Shown here piece by piece: positions 54,301 through 64,000 of a DNA stretch of 64,000 nucleotides. The stretch covers positions 2,934,781 to 2,998,780 of the forward strand of contig LS997563.1 in the NCBI GenBank assembly GCA_000469685.2. The letters run 5' to 3'. Position 1 is the first letter of the stretch; every line of letters begins with the position of its first letter. This stretch comes from Haemonchus contortus. Its lineage: Eukaryota; Nematoda; Chromadorea; Rhabditida; Trichostrongylidae. A program made the translations under genes and the position numbers. The notes beneath the pieces were generated by a model, which had not been told where the DNA came from, searched no databases, and worked only from the letters and a program-made list of their open reading frames with translations.

Positions 54301-55015
54301 ACTAACGTCAATAGTAGCAGTGTCAGTAGGAATTATGTTCTGTATCTTGGTTTGTATCGTTCCCGTTTAGTGCTTCCGACTCGACTTTTTTTTCTTCACA
54401 TATCAAAGCTATCTGACCAGATTGTTCTCTGTAATGTTCCTGATTCTTTTTATTGTCTTTTGACGATATTCACACTGAGCTTGACAGTCAGCGTCATTTT
54501 TAACCTTAGTCGTTCACTAGAAATGTTGAATTACCTTGAGTGGACAACCATGACCGATACAAATGCTCCTTTCGTTTCTCCATTCGGTATCGTTTTCCCC
54601 GATTTCTATAACGTCTTGTTTTTTTTTCGTTGTTCTGGAGTTACTGACTGTGCGATACCGGGAGCATTAAAACTAGAAATAAGGGGTATGTTTGGCACGA
54701 AATGAGTGGTAAGATGCCCACCAATGTCGTACTAAGCTTTTACCACCATCCACTTTTGACTTGTTCTTCTCTAATCAGCCTTGGAATGGTTTTATCATTG
54801 TGCATTTTGAATTTTCGAGCATACGTCCATAGGGTATCTGTTTCAGGGTGCGACGTCAAGTCGTAGACGTACCTTCATTCATCGTTCGTTTGGACTCCCA
54901 GAAACACATCGACTTCTCACTGAAATCGCCCTTCGGTGGTGGCCGACCAGGACGAGTAAAGAGACGCAACATGAAGAAAGCAGAAGGAGGTGAAGCATCG
55001 GGAGATGACGAGTGA
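51385..55015 (+). CDS. rps-9: 40S ribosomal protein S9 (uS4)
   Basis: Small-subunit ribosomal protein uS4, an early-binding 18S rRNA protein. Three exons: 51385-51462 ([19 protein letters not shown]...), 52194-52519, and 54847-55015. They give 573 nt, 190 aa plus stop, the normal length, with clean phases (0, 2). Exon 2 carries '[20 protein letters not shown]', '[20 protein letters not shown]' and the S4 RNA-binding segment '[20 protein letters not shown]'. Exon 3 gives '[20 protein letters not shown]' and a tail ending in acidic residues (GDDE). It is strongly conserved and the best anchor for species identification. The 2.3-kb second intron is long for a ribosomal protein gene. Confidence 0.98.
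52520..54846 (+). other. Intron 2 of the S9 gene
   Basis: 2.3 kb. I looked for intron-encoded box C/D RNA. GTGATGA (53860) and CTGA (53910) are only 54 nt apart and no terminal stem pairs, so I do not call one. A 136-codon frame (54295-54705) reads as low-complexity hydrophobic sequence without splice context. Confidence 0.5.
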
Positions 55016-55195
55016 TTTGTTATAGTTCTGTTATAAATCGTTAACTTGTTTTTTAAAGTTTGTATTGCTTCTCATAAACACCTTCATGACGTGATCAAAA
55101 CGGAGCTGGTGGTGTAACTGATTCACAGCTGCAAATAACAATGAAAAAATTTACGCATTAACACAGGAAACTTAGGTGGTGGTGTGAAAGTTGCG

Positions 55196-55720
55196 TTGAA
55201 GGCACAGTTCGCGATAATTTTTGGTTATACAGACGATGACGAAAAACGAAAAAGAAGGCAGAGGATTGAACGTTGGAGGCAAAGAAAGCACGAGAATCGT
55301 TTTTTCAAAGAGAAAAGGTTTGGAAAAGGTTAAAAACGGGCTGGACGAGAATAAGACCAACAAATGACTGGAAGGGGTGTTTGGACGAGCTATACAGTGT
55401 GTAAATGACTACAGTAAGCAACACACATTCAAAATCGCTAGCATAACGTAACAATAAAAAACGATTAGCAGCAAAAAGTAACTCAACTTTTTCATCCTCT
55501 AAGGTAGAAAACTAGGCAAATGACCACAGCAGAAAAAGGAATAACAGAGAATGACAGAATAAGAGTAAAATATTCCCCACCACTCGGCGTTCAGCTGTTT
55601 GCATGCTGAATGTGTTGGTACTAGAGTGAATAGCGTAACCTGCATCGCTTCAACCGTCGCTCGATGGGCGTGAATGTCGACGAAACCGGCAATGTTGTGC
55701 CCTACCTTTGAGTTTTTCGT
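55196..55720 (+). mobile_element. M2 family copy 2, diverged
   Basis: Begins TTGAAGGCACAGTTCGCGAT like the element at 7913 and stays collinear with it for about 500 bp. Shared blocks: GGGCTGGACG, GGTGTTTGGACGAGCT, GCAAAAAG/GCAAAAG, AATAACAGAG, CACTCGGCG, GTTGGTACTAGA / GTTGGGTCCTAGA. The right inverted terminus is not recognisable. Confidence 0.75.
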
Positions 55721-56499
55721 CCGGCGTACTTTGTGTCACTCCTGAGGGTCGCTGGGAATCGCAGGAAACATCTTTGTCATGATCTGTGCTTTGCTATTTC
55801 CTGATTTCCGCGTCCGGTTATGCCTTTCACTGATGCTTCTCTCACTGTAGGATCTGTGGCCGGTTGATGGCAAAGGCAAGGACGCAGGTGGATTCAAGGA
55901 ATAGAATAAAATACGTGCATCCATAGATTGCATTTGCAGTTAGTATCCTCCTTTGGGATCCAGCCAAAAGTGCATTCCACTAACTGGGATGTACTTGAGC
56001 GACGGTTCGGGCTTGCTTCTACTATAATAAATAGATCCTTGGATTAGCCTGATCAGTTGCCCGGATTTTAACCAGTCTCTATGTTAGAGTCGGTAAGGTG
56101 CTGGCGGGTACCTATATGACACAAACAGTAGTATGAATGGGTTACATTCCCACAAACCTGAGAAAGTGCCCATTACGACAGGGTTGGTGCCACAACGCGG
56201 CAACTTCATGATTTCCTAGCCATTCAAATAATAGCCTACCTTCAGCGAGATCTAAGCAGGGAAGGAACTCACGCATGACCATCTTTCATAAGAAAGGGAA
56301 TTATCGTCGCATTTGAGGTCCATTTAGCTCGTTAAGTTTTTTACAACCTATTCACTCACCATCTCTATGCTAATTCTGCGACCGCAGCATGGAACTGAAC
56401 TACTGTAGAAGATGAATTTCGTCAAGGATTCAACTGTTTAGGCCACATCCAGTCAGTCGCCATAGTTATATAGTATGTCGAGTATTCCGATTGCCCCTT

Positions 56500-57180
56500 G
56501 TCCTTTCATTTTGGACGCAAGGCCTTTAACTGTGTAGAGAGGAATGCAATATTGTCAATCGAAGGGGTGAAACAGTCCTCTATAAGAACACTGGCCGACT
56601 ACAATCGTCGCTACACTGCAACGATGCAACTTTTCTAAAGATCACGGTTTCCTTGGGGAAGGGCAATAGACCAAGTGATCCTATCTCAGCAAGGCGTTCA
56701 CATCTATGATGCAGTGGATAGTGAAGCAGCTGTATTGAGAGGAGAAAGCCATTCGTGTGGGTTCAAGGTACCTCTTGGACCTGCGCTTCGACAACGTCCT
56801 CTTCTCAAATTGCACGACGGGAGCTGAGACGTGCTCGCTGAATTGAATGAAGCAGGGAAGGAAGTGGGGTTGCGGATCAATCAAAAAACGACTGTTCATG
56901 AAGAACGCCTGGTTTGATAAAGGCGGAATCATAGTGAAGCATGGCAGCCTTGGTCCTCTGGAAGAAATGAGCGACTACGTGGCTGAGCCAGAACTTCGCA
57001 GTTGTTCGATTCTACACTGTTTCGCTCTACTACGCGGCTGAGGCATGGCTCCAGTGCATCCACGTCAAAAACCTTGACTGTAGCTAACAGAGCGCTCGAA
57101 TCCTGTCCCGCGGTCTAGAGGGAGACCTGCTGCAAGGTGAAGAGACGCGCTCATATGGAGCAACTGCGAATGCAGGTGAA
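56500..57180 (+). pseudogene. RTE-like reverse transcriptase fragment, decayed
   Basis: Plus strand. Broken frames contain 'VERNAILSI', 'DLRFDNVLFSNC' (the catalytic Asp block, damaged), 'ELNEAGKEVGLRINQK' and 'YYAAEAW', in the order expected for the RT domain and its C-terminal side. There are many stops and shifts. It resembles the lineage of the 36-kb fragment more than the 2.7-5.0-kb element. Confidence 0.78.
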
Positions 57181-57460
57181 TGTTTTCAGACCGAAGGAAT
57201 GAAACGATTAATTTGCTGCCGGTGCCATTAAATAAGTAGAGAATGAGCCTTATAAGAAAGTAAATTATCTAGTCTGGGTTTTTGCAAAACTTGCGGGTTT
57301 GTTCTGGTTACGGTAGATGGGGACGCGGTTGCCCACATGAAAAAATCACGGCGCATTAACAACGTCAGGACTTTTTAAGGATACGGCGCTTTACGTAGCA
57401 GCTTTGGCACACCTATGACACAGAGACCACCGCTTATGAGAATTTAGCTTTAATTTCATT

Positions 57461-57610
57461 TCCTACTCCCCTACCGAGACGCGGTACTTCTTCAAGAAAT
57501 CCACGACAAGCGGCAGAAGTGCCGCGGAGCTATCATATCGTTTCACCAGGAATTCAAACCTTCTCCTTCGTATCGAGCGACCGTTAGCAAACGGATGCGG
57601 TGCGGTGTGG
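57461..57610 (+). repeat. Dispersed repeat R2 copy 3
   Basis: ATCGTTTCACCAGGAATTCA, then AACCTTCTCCTTCGTATCGA, closely matching 35.78-35.83 kb, with the upstream GCGGCAGAAGTGCCGCGG block corresponding to GCAGTGGTTCCGCGG. Confidence 0.55.
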
Positions 57611-58607
57611 TTGCAGTTGAAGTGAACTGCTGCTGTCAAGAGCATGTAACGACACCATTGTCGTGGGAAGTTGAATGACCTGGTTTCTCTTTCGAGACCT
57701 CATGTTTTGTTTCTTTCAATTCTTCCATCTGTGGACGAGCTTATTCTTCAGACGTGTTTCTCGCGCTTTTGATGAATGTGTAATCAATCGCGATTGAGAC
57801 GATGTGTGTCGATTGCTGGGAGGACCACGCAACAGAGGAAGTGCTTATGTTGGCTCATGGGCCAGAGCAGAGCGGTGGCGGCGATCCGGTGACGATCACA
57901 GATTCTACGGCCATCTCCTCAGAATAGGACGAATGCAAGTCGCAAAGTCAAGCTTTCCAGACGCTTCCAGATAATGTGAAATAACACTCTATAGAATTTG
58001 AATAGCTAGGTTCAATGAACAGAGTCGAAAAAACTTCATTGTGAATTGACTTATAACCATTGAGAAACGAGGAAGTTCGCTTCCCGTACAAGCTCAAGTC
58101 TCTTCAGATGGTTCAGTATTCAGAAGCACAACTCACGATAATAGTGGTTTCTATGGTTTCCCTGTGAAATGAACTCTTGCCCTCCATGGACAGCACAAGG
58201 GGGGTGTAGAGTAGAAGACATCTAAAAAGTACCCAATAAGGGCCCCAAGATCGGCCTAACCGACATACACACTCAAAGTCGGACGAGTTTTATGGCGTTG
58301 TGGAGGTTGTGGTGTTTCCACAAATCCTACATACAAACACATACAATCAGCTAATCGCCGGGAGGTTAAGGGATGTTTTACCCTGATTCTCTAGAATTGT
58401 TTTGCGATGCTACCTTTTTATGTCTAGTTTCTATATTCATCGGATAAGGAGCGTGGAATATTTCTGATGCTGTTTGTGCTTTTGTTAATATATGCTAGTT
58501 GATTTTGAGTGTCTCTATCTAACAACAATTCCTTAAGTTCAGTGTCTTTCAATTGTTCCTGTCAGATGCCAAGAGTACTTGTGGACTCTCATGGAGGCAC
58601 ACCTATA

Positions 58608-58786
58608 GGCTACTTTCATAGTCTACAATTTGGCCCGCGAGCGAGCGAGCGATTTAGCGATTGGGGAGGCGCTTGTGCGCGGTATCGACCGAGATTCAGC
58701 GCACAAGGGGCAAGCGCCACCCCAATCGCTTGATCGGTCGCTCGGTCGCACGCTCGCGGGCCAAATCGTGGACTATGAAAGCAGCC
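58608..58786. mobile_element. Foldback MITE, family M3 copy 2
   Basis: A 179-bp near-palindrome: GGCTACTTTCATAGTCTACA / TGGACTATGAAAGCAGCC at the ends, then TTTGGCCCGCGAGCG / CGCTCGCGGGCCAAA, then GGGGAGGCGCTTG / CAAGCGCCACCCC nested inside. ATA adjoins both ends and may be the target duplication. Confidence 0.9.
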
Positions 58787-59667
58787 ATACAAATTACTTG
58801 AGTTCCTCGAAAAATTTCATAGTTCATAAGGAAGTCCTGCTAGACTAATGTGTGGTGTAAAATTTGACATTTAGTCCTCAGTTTGTTTCATTTGGAGACA
58901 TTCTGAAATTTTCGGACGTTCAAGAAGATTTGGGGTAAAACATTTTCATATGTAAATAGTTTATTGAACAATATGCTCTACAGTTAAATTTTTATTTATA
59001 CTTTGTAGTAGAGTCCATTATATTCATGCAAGAAAGAGACATATAAATACAGTTACTGGAATGAGAAGTATTTCAAATAAAAGACGTAAATTGTATTGGA
59101 ATGAATAAGTTTCTTCAGTGATAGAAGTTTTCTACAACAACTACAGTAATACTTGTGTTTGCCCCGAAAAATAGACTAAAAGCAGCGGCAAATTAAATAC
59201 TGACTCCTATTGACGACAAACCTAAAGTAAGACATTGCATGCTCTGGTTTGTGCAGCATAAAATTCAGTCGAATAAATAGAATCATCAACGTCGTCAGGT
59301 GAATTCAGAGGTGAAACACGTAGATATGTGACAATAAGTAAGTGGTCAATAATAAGTAGACGTTCAACAGATAAATGAAGAGAACATTGTTTTAAAGCAA
59401 GGCGAAGGAGATGCCGGCATGTGATGTAAATATTTAGGAATGTTTGTTGCATTGTTATAGTGATTCCGTCTCATTTCTTTTTGTCTGACTTTTTCGTTCC
59501 TTTCACTGGTTTCATGAATAATGGGAGCTTAAGATCCATGGTGAACGATCGCTTGTGTCTGAAAACACGAGTTTTTGAAAATTGTAACAGTCAAATGAAT
59601 TCGAATTAGTTCTCTGAAGAAAGCAAAAACCACTTGAATTGCTATGAAGGACAAGGGTTTTAGGCCT

Positions 59668-59878
59668 CAATCAATCCCGTCTGGTCTACGCAATTAGTAG
59701 CGCTGGTCAGGCGATGTACAAGTCAATGCTTTTATCTTTGCTGCCGAGTCTGGTACAAGTTGACGGACCCCAGAGGGATGGAAAGTTAGGTTAGGTTAGG
59801 CGAATATAGTGCGGGATCCAAAACAGTGACCATCAGGGTGCGATAGTGCGACATTTTCCACTACACCACCTCCACCGG
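59668..59878 (-). mobile_element. tRNA-derived SINE, family S1, inverted
   Basis: Right end GGTGGAGGTGGTGTAGTGGA (reverse strand) is the head. The body reads through GATAAAAGCATTGACTTGTA to GACGGGATTGATTGAGGC. The segment where the others have GCCTAAGCC is altered to GCCTAACCTAACCTAAC. Confidence 0.82.
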
Positions 59879-60495
59879 GGTTTTACTTTACTTCAATTAG
59901 TAAACACAGGAAACCAGAATGAAACCCATACAGGTGTTCGCCCATTTCCGTGCACTTCTAAGGTGCCGCCAACTTTTACACGCTCCTTGGTGTAGAAGTT
60001 AACGACAGACTACTACAAGCCACTGGCTGCCTCACTATACGCTTGTGGAAATGAAAATTTTATTAGCATCTCCTAGAGATAAACGATTCCTGTGTAAGTA
60101 AACAAAAAATGGCTGGTATGGCTCCGTGTTCAGAATTCTTGACTGCATATCAGCTCAACTTGAGCTTGATGATATCGGTAAACAGCTATGTATGGTGTGC
60201 TGATTTGGCCTAGTATCGAGGTGCTGTAGAGTCATACAAGTTGCGCTACTTCTCATTGCCATTGCTGGTATGAAATGGGATTCAAGGATGTTCCGCGAGC
60301 TACATGATGGATTCCCATCATGTTGCACGTAGCGTAACCCATCTTTGTATGTAGTTATACTGGTCGTTTATACTCAGTGGATGGCAGGGGATCAGAGGTA
60401 CTGTTCATTTTTACACAGTCCGTGAGGAAGAAATCAGGAAGGACCTCATTCTCTTGGCCATACCACTAGAGCCAACCTAGGTAGGATAGGAAAGA

Positions 60496-62696
60496 TTAAT
60501 CTAAAGCACTAGCGCTGACTTTTCCAAATGGTCGTTCAAATTGAATTTGTATCGAAATATCCCTAGGATTATGATAGGAAGGGATAAGCATCGGAAGCCT
60601 GCAGATGATCAATCCCCACTGTGCTCGTTTACAAGCTTTTCGTCCTCGAGTTATGCCATGAATGGATCTGTCGAGGTGCTTTTGGCCGCTTGCACGCCAA
60701 TGTTTGCTTAGTGTTGAGACGTCGACAATTTTGATAGGAACACGTGATGAATCACATTGAACAGAACTGAATAGCCAAACATTGAATTCACTCACTTTGG
60801 TTGGCTCGGTTCGGCTTCATCCAAATGCACTTTGACACCTTCGACTCGATGAGGGGATACGAGTGAGTACGTAGACCGATACAAGGATTTGTCTGAAGTC
60901 ATCGACTCAGGGATTCCTGTTCTGATTTCACAGTTTATATCTCTACTTGAGTGATTTCTAAGAAAAACATAATCCTCACCTTTTACATTGAGCTTTTCTA
61001 ATTCCGATTCCAATGTTTTGTACGATTCAACGGGACTTTGGATTTCATCTTCGAAACGGTTGACGAAGGAGCGTAAGATCAACTCCTCCCATAGTTTGTT
61101 TGGCTCTGCCTTCTGGAAACATGCGAGACACTTAATTTATTTACAAACTTCGAGAGTTGACTCGATGTCATGCCAAAATTGAGAGAGTTAAATAGAGGTA
61201 GCTGGTCGGGTCGGTAACATAACCGTGCCATTTATGACAGCAATGTGCCCCCCTCCCAACTCACCCCCTCCCCCTCTCCATCCACCTTGTTTGATTTACA
61301 GGAATGAGACTTTCCATGATAGTAAAGGGATACGCTTCGAGTATGACAATGAATTTGATGACTGTCAAAGATGATGCTGTCACTCTTAACTACATATCAT
61401 GTGATAGACATGGCATCAGTAGAAGCTACTGTATGAATCTACGAAAGAAAATGTTCAGTATTTGACGGTTCGGTGTGCCATTGTGGAAAAATTGACTCAG
61501 TGAGACATAGCATGGTGACTAATCGGTTGATAGAGGTTGATAACGAATGATAAGGTAGGAAAGAGTAGGAGTATCCGAATGCTACAACAAGGAAAAGTAG
61601 GTCCAAATGGGTCGGAAAACTATATTGAATACTACTCCTGATAGGTGGGTCGTCTCCTGAAATCATATCCCTATCCTAAGTAAATCTGCTTCCATTACGT
61701 ATTACAGTACGTCTCCCACGTATGTATAGGAACGGAAATGCTATGCAGGGCTATAGAATGAGCGATTTGAAAGAAGTGGATGTGGGAAGGTCCGGGCTCT
61801 CAGTCTATGGTACCGCTAGTATATTTCTCACTTCAGGAAATGAAAAGAGACTGTCCAAAAAGCCCTGAATTGAGGCGCAGGCCCCAGCTCCCTATGTTCC
61901 AGAAAAATGTTCCCTAGCCGGGCTTATCACCAGTACCTTCCCCTACTCCAAGTTAGTTTCTTTCTGATTTCCGTTGACGAGGAATTCTGATCGAGAACAC
62001 GTGTCAATTGTGACACGGCTCAGCATCACTGCTTTGTTTCCACCCTGATAAGAGGTTGATATAACTATTTCTCGAGACCGAATAAATGCCATCGTGTTTG
62101 GACTTCAGCCTTCGTGAATGCAAACCCTGTGTGACTCTCGTGGGAAAGCCTGAGTTCAAAAGGAAATTTTCACAGGTCATATGGGCTCAATCAAATAGAA
62201 ATCAAAACCAATTGATGTTCCTCGTTCAGGAGAATGGGACAGGAATGATTCTTTTGATCGGAAAGAAAATCTGTAAAAGCACTTATGAAATCTCACCTCA
62301 ACCAAAACACCGTCAGTCATTTTTCTTCCATCTTTAGAGTACGTTACTTTATGTTTGTGGCTCATGAACAGCGGTCGATATGATGGAGTTCGCTTTAAGG
62401 GAGGTCTCGAATCTGAAAGCAGTAAGGTAGCTAGTGTACACAAAGGCCGCAGGCCTTATAGAGGCTAATTCTCATTTAAGGATTCGATAGTCTACTTGAG
62501 ACAAACACCTCAAATCACTCAAAGCCTTGTGTCTTTCCATTGACTGCAGATACCAGCATGATGGATTTTGTTGGAAAAGTGGTATAATGGAAAACCATTT
62601 ACCGTCATCGCAGGAGCTGCGTGGACTTTCATGAAGAGGAGCAGCAGCATAAAAGTCAATTGGAGAATCGCATTGCACATTAACCATTCCAATCAT
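60496..62696 (-). CDS. Unrecognised four-exon gene, about 233 aa
   Basis: I do not recognise the family. Four minus-strand exons join in phase: 62699-62603 (ATG at 62696), 62412-62297, 61112-60796 and 60667-60496 (TAA). They give about 233 aa. Acceptors are TGTTTTAG, TGCTTTCAG, GTTTCCAG and CTCGACAG; donors are GTAAAT, GTGAGA and GTGAGT. Exon 1 is 'MIGMVNVQCDSPIDFYAAAP...'; exon 2 is basic ('KHKVTYSKDGRKMTDGVLVE'). Exon 3 has an amphipathic stretch ('LWEELILRSFVNRFEDEIQ') followed by a likely short coiled coil ('ESYKTLESELEKL'). Exon 4 has a basic patch (GITRGRKACKRAQW). No signal peptide or membrane segment is evident. The acceptor 3 nt before the ATG suggests trans-splicing, but the gene could extend upstream past 62.7 kb. 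The last exon is the least certain. Confidence 0.6.
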
Positions 62697-62702
62697 TTTC
62701 TA

Positions 62703-64000
62703 AAACATTAAAATGAGCATCCAAAATTTACTATCGAAATAAGATAGAAATGAGCTCCACAGATCAAGAAAAAGGCAACGAGGAAGTATATCAATTGGAA
62801 GGAAGAAGGGGTGCAAGCTCAACGAAGAGAAGACCGAGATCATTGAAATCGAGGACTACTCATCCCGTTTCTGTTCCTTCAGCACAAGGAAAAGCTTGAA
62901 CCCTTTCTGAGTTCGTTTATAGTCCAAAAATGTAGTTTGTGAAAAATGCTTCATGGAACTCAGTATGAAGAAGTACCAAACTCCAGGCGTTGATCTGTAA
63001 GTGGAAAGGAGATGGCGAAGTCAATGGAGAGAGGAAGGTCAAGGAAAGAAACCAGTATTTCGACAATGAGTAGCTCTATGAGCCCTAGCCACCCTAGGCA
63101 GTAGCCATTTTGGGTGCTATCCAGAAAAGGCTGTGTAGATGTTCTGACTGTATGCCAGACCCTCCCTTACTGAGAACATTCCCGAAGCACTTTTGAAAGA
63201 GGGAGTCCACCGCATTAACATCAGCAAACTGAATTTATTCGAAAATATGCACAAGAGGGGGTGTAAATATGGAATTATAGTTGGATTAGCAGCATTACGT
63301 ATTCACTTGCGTGAGTGCTGCACTCACTGTTCGCTAAACATTCATAGTAAAGCCTTATGAATCACCTAGATAGTTCAGAGTGGGTAAAAGAATGAGCTAG
63401 GAGATAAAGCATGGCACATATAGACATAAAAACGTATACACAACACGTTCTGCAGGCAGAAAGCTCGGTCTTTCGACAGAGACCCATAGAAAACCCGCAA
63501 ACCTCACAGGCCGAAGCTGCATGCATGTTTGCAGGGGGCGGTCCTACGGTCGAACCCATTTTGTAGGGAAAAGGCGGGCAAAGGACGTCATCCGAGTGGA
63601 ATTCCAAACAATGTGTGGGAGGTGTGATTGATAGTGAAAGCAGCACGAATGGCCATCTTTTCATGACCGGCATCCAAAATACTTCACTCTGGCGGCTCAT
63701 CAAAGTCACCTGTTCCCGAATCAACTAAGTTTAGCTGAAGACGCCGGAAACCCATAAAACGAGGAATTTTCGCAGTGTTGCTTAGCTCGTGGGAGGCGCT
63801 CTTCAAAGGTAACGTAGAACTGTAGGTTGGAGGACGGCATGGCTTTGTTTACAAGCATTGTTGTTAGACCACAGGAAGTAAGAGATGCCTGAATGAGCTT
63901 TTGGAACGCACTCAGCACCTACCCTCAGTTAAAAAACGCCTGAGTAATGGGCCATACTGCTACTCCAGGAGGTCATTTAGTTGTTAGGTCAGAGTCTTTT
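62703..64000. other. Window end, no supported gene
   Basis: Two adjacent minus-strand frames (63724-63362, cysteine-containing, and 63918-63721) are open but have no recognisable motif. They could be upstream exons of the neighbouring gene or chance. Nothing else was found. Confidence 0.35.

Larger units (their letters stand above)
55016..60495. other. Repeat-rich intergenic region
   Basis: Between S9 and the minus-strand gene at 60.5-62.7 kb. It contains the M2 copy (55.2-55.7 kb), an RTE fragment (56.5-57.2 kb), R2 (57.5 kb), M3 (58.6 kb) and an inverted SINE (59.67-59.88 kb). The stretches 58.8-59.6 and 59.9-60.5 kb hold nothing I recognise. Confidence 0.6.

Noticed and set aside
54295..54705. 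136-codon frame in S9 intron 2
   Set aside because: Composition is that of translated AT-rich intron, with hydrophobic runs from T tracts. No acceptor or donor fits.
63362..63918. Two minus-strand frames at the window end
   Set aside because: Open but with no motif. The frames overlap by a few bases in different registers, and no splice sites link them to the gene at 62.7 kb.

Overview
The window is nuclear DNA of a nematode, most likely a clade V strongylid (hookworm or trichostrongylid type). It has compact exons bounded by GT...TTTCAG introns, genes spread over many kilobases of repeat-rich intron, 3' splice sites just upstream of start codons that look like spliced-leader acceptors, RTE-type LINE debris, a tRNA-derived SINE family, and recognisable metazoan housekeeping proteins. 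I rebuilt genes by joining exons whose splice phases agree. In all five recognised or well-supported genes on 14-63 kb the exon lengths sum to an open frame.

Layout. (1) 1.4-11.9 kb, + strand: an unrecognised, probably secreted gene made of four tandem copies of a four-exon module (exons A-B-C-D). Exon sizes repeat exactly (B 81, C 62, D 80 nt) and the module starts and ends in phase 1, so it can be duplicated without breaking the frame. Its introns hold a foldback MITE, an antisense RTE retrotransposon wreck and a TTAA-flanked inverted-repeat element. (2) 14.1-30.5 kb, - strand: a nine-exon FMRFamide-receptor-like rhodopsin-class GPCR of about 393 residues, with one 10.8-kb intron full of SINEs and MITEs. 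Its DRY motif reads Asp-Cys-Phe. (3) 31.4-46.0 kb, + strand: a twelve-exon RluA-family pseudouridine synthase (RPUSD2-like, about 499 aa). (4) 46.3-47.9 kb, - strand: UMP-CMP kinase (196 aa, six exons), tail-to-tail with the synthase. (5) 49.0-50.8 kb, - strand: LSM1. (6) 51.4-55.0 kb, + strand: ribosomal protein S9 (uS4), divergent from LSM1. (7) 55-60.5 kb: repeats and a decayed retrotransposon. (8) 60.5-62.7 kb, - strand: a four-exon gene of unknown family whose phases agree.

Functionally the right half is RNA-centred: rRNA/tRNA/mRNA pseudouridylation, pyrimidine nucleotide supply, mRNA decapping and decay, and the small ribosomal subunit. LSM1 and the kinase lie head-to-tail on one strand, each with an acceptor-like site before the ATG, and could be co-transcribed. 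The left half holds the lineage-specific material: the modular gene and a neuropeptide receptor. At least four inverted-repeat (MITE) families and one SINE family are present in more than one copy, which supports their boundaries.
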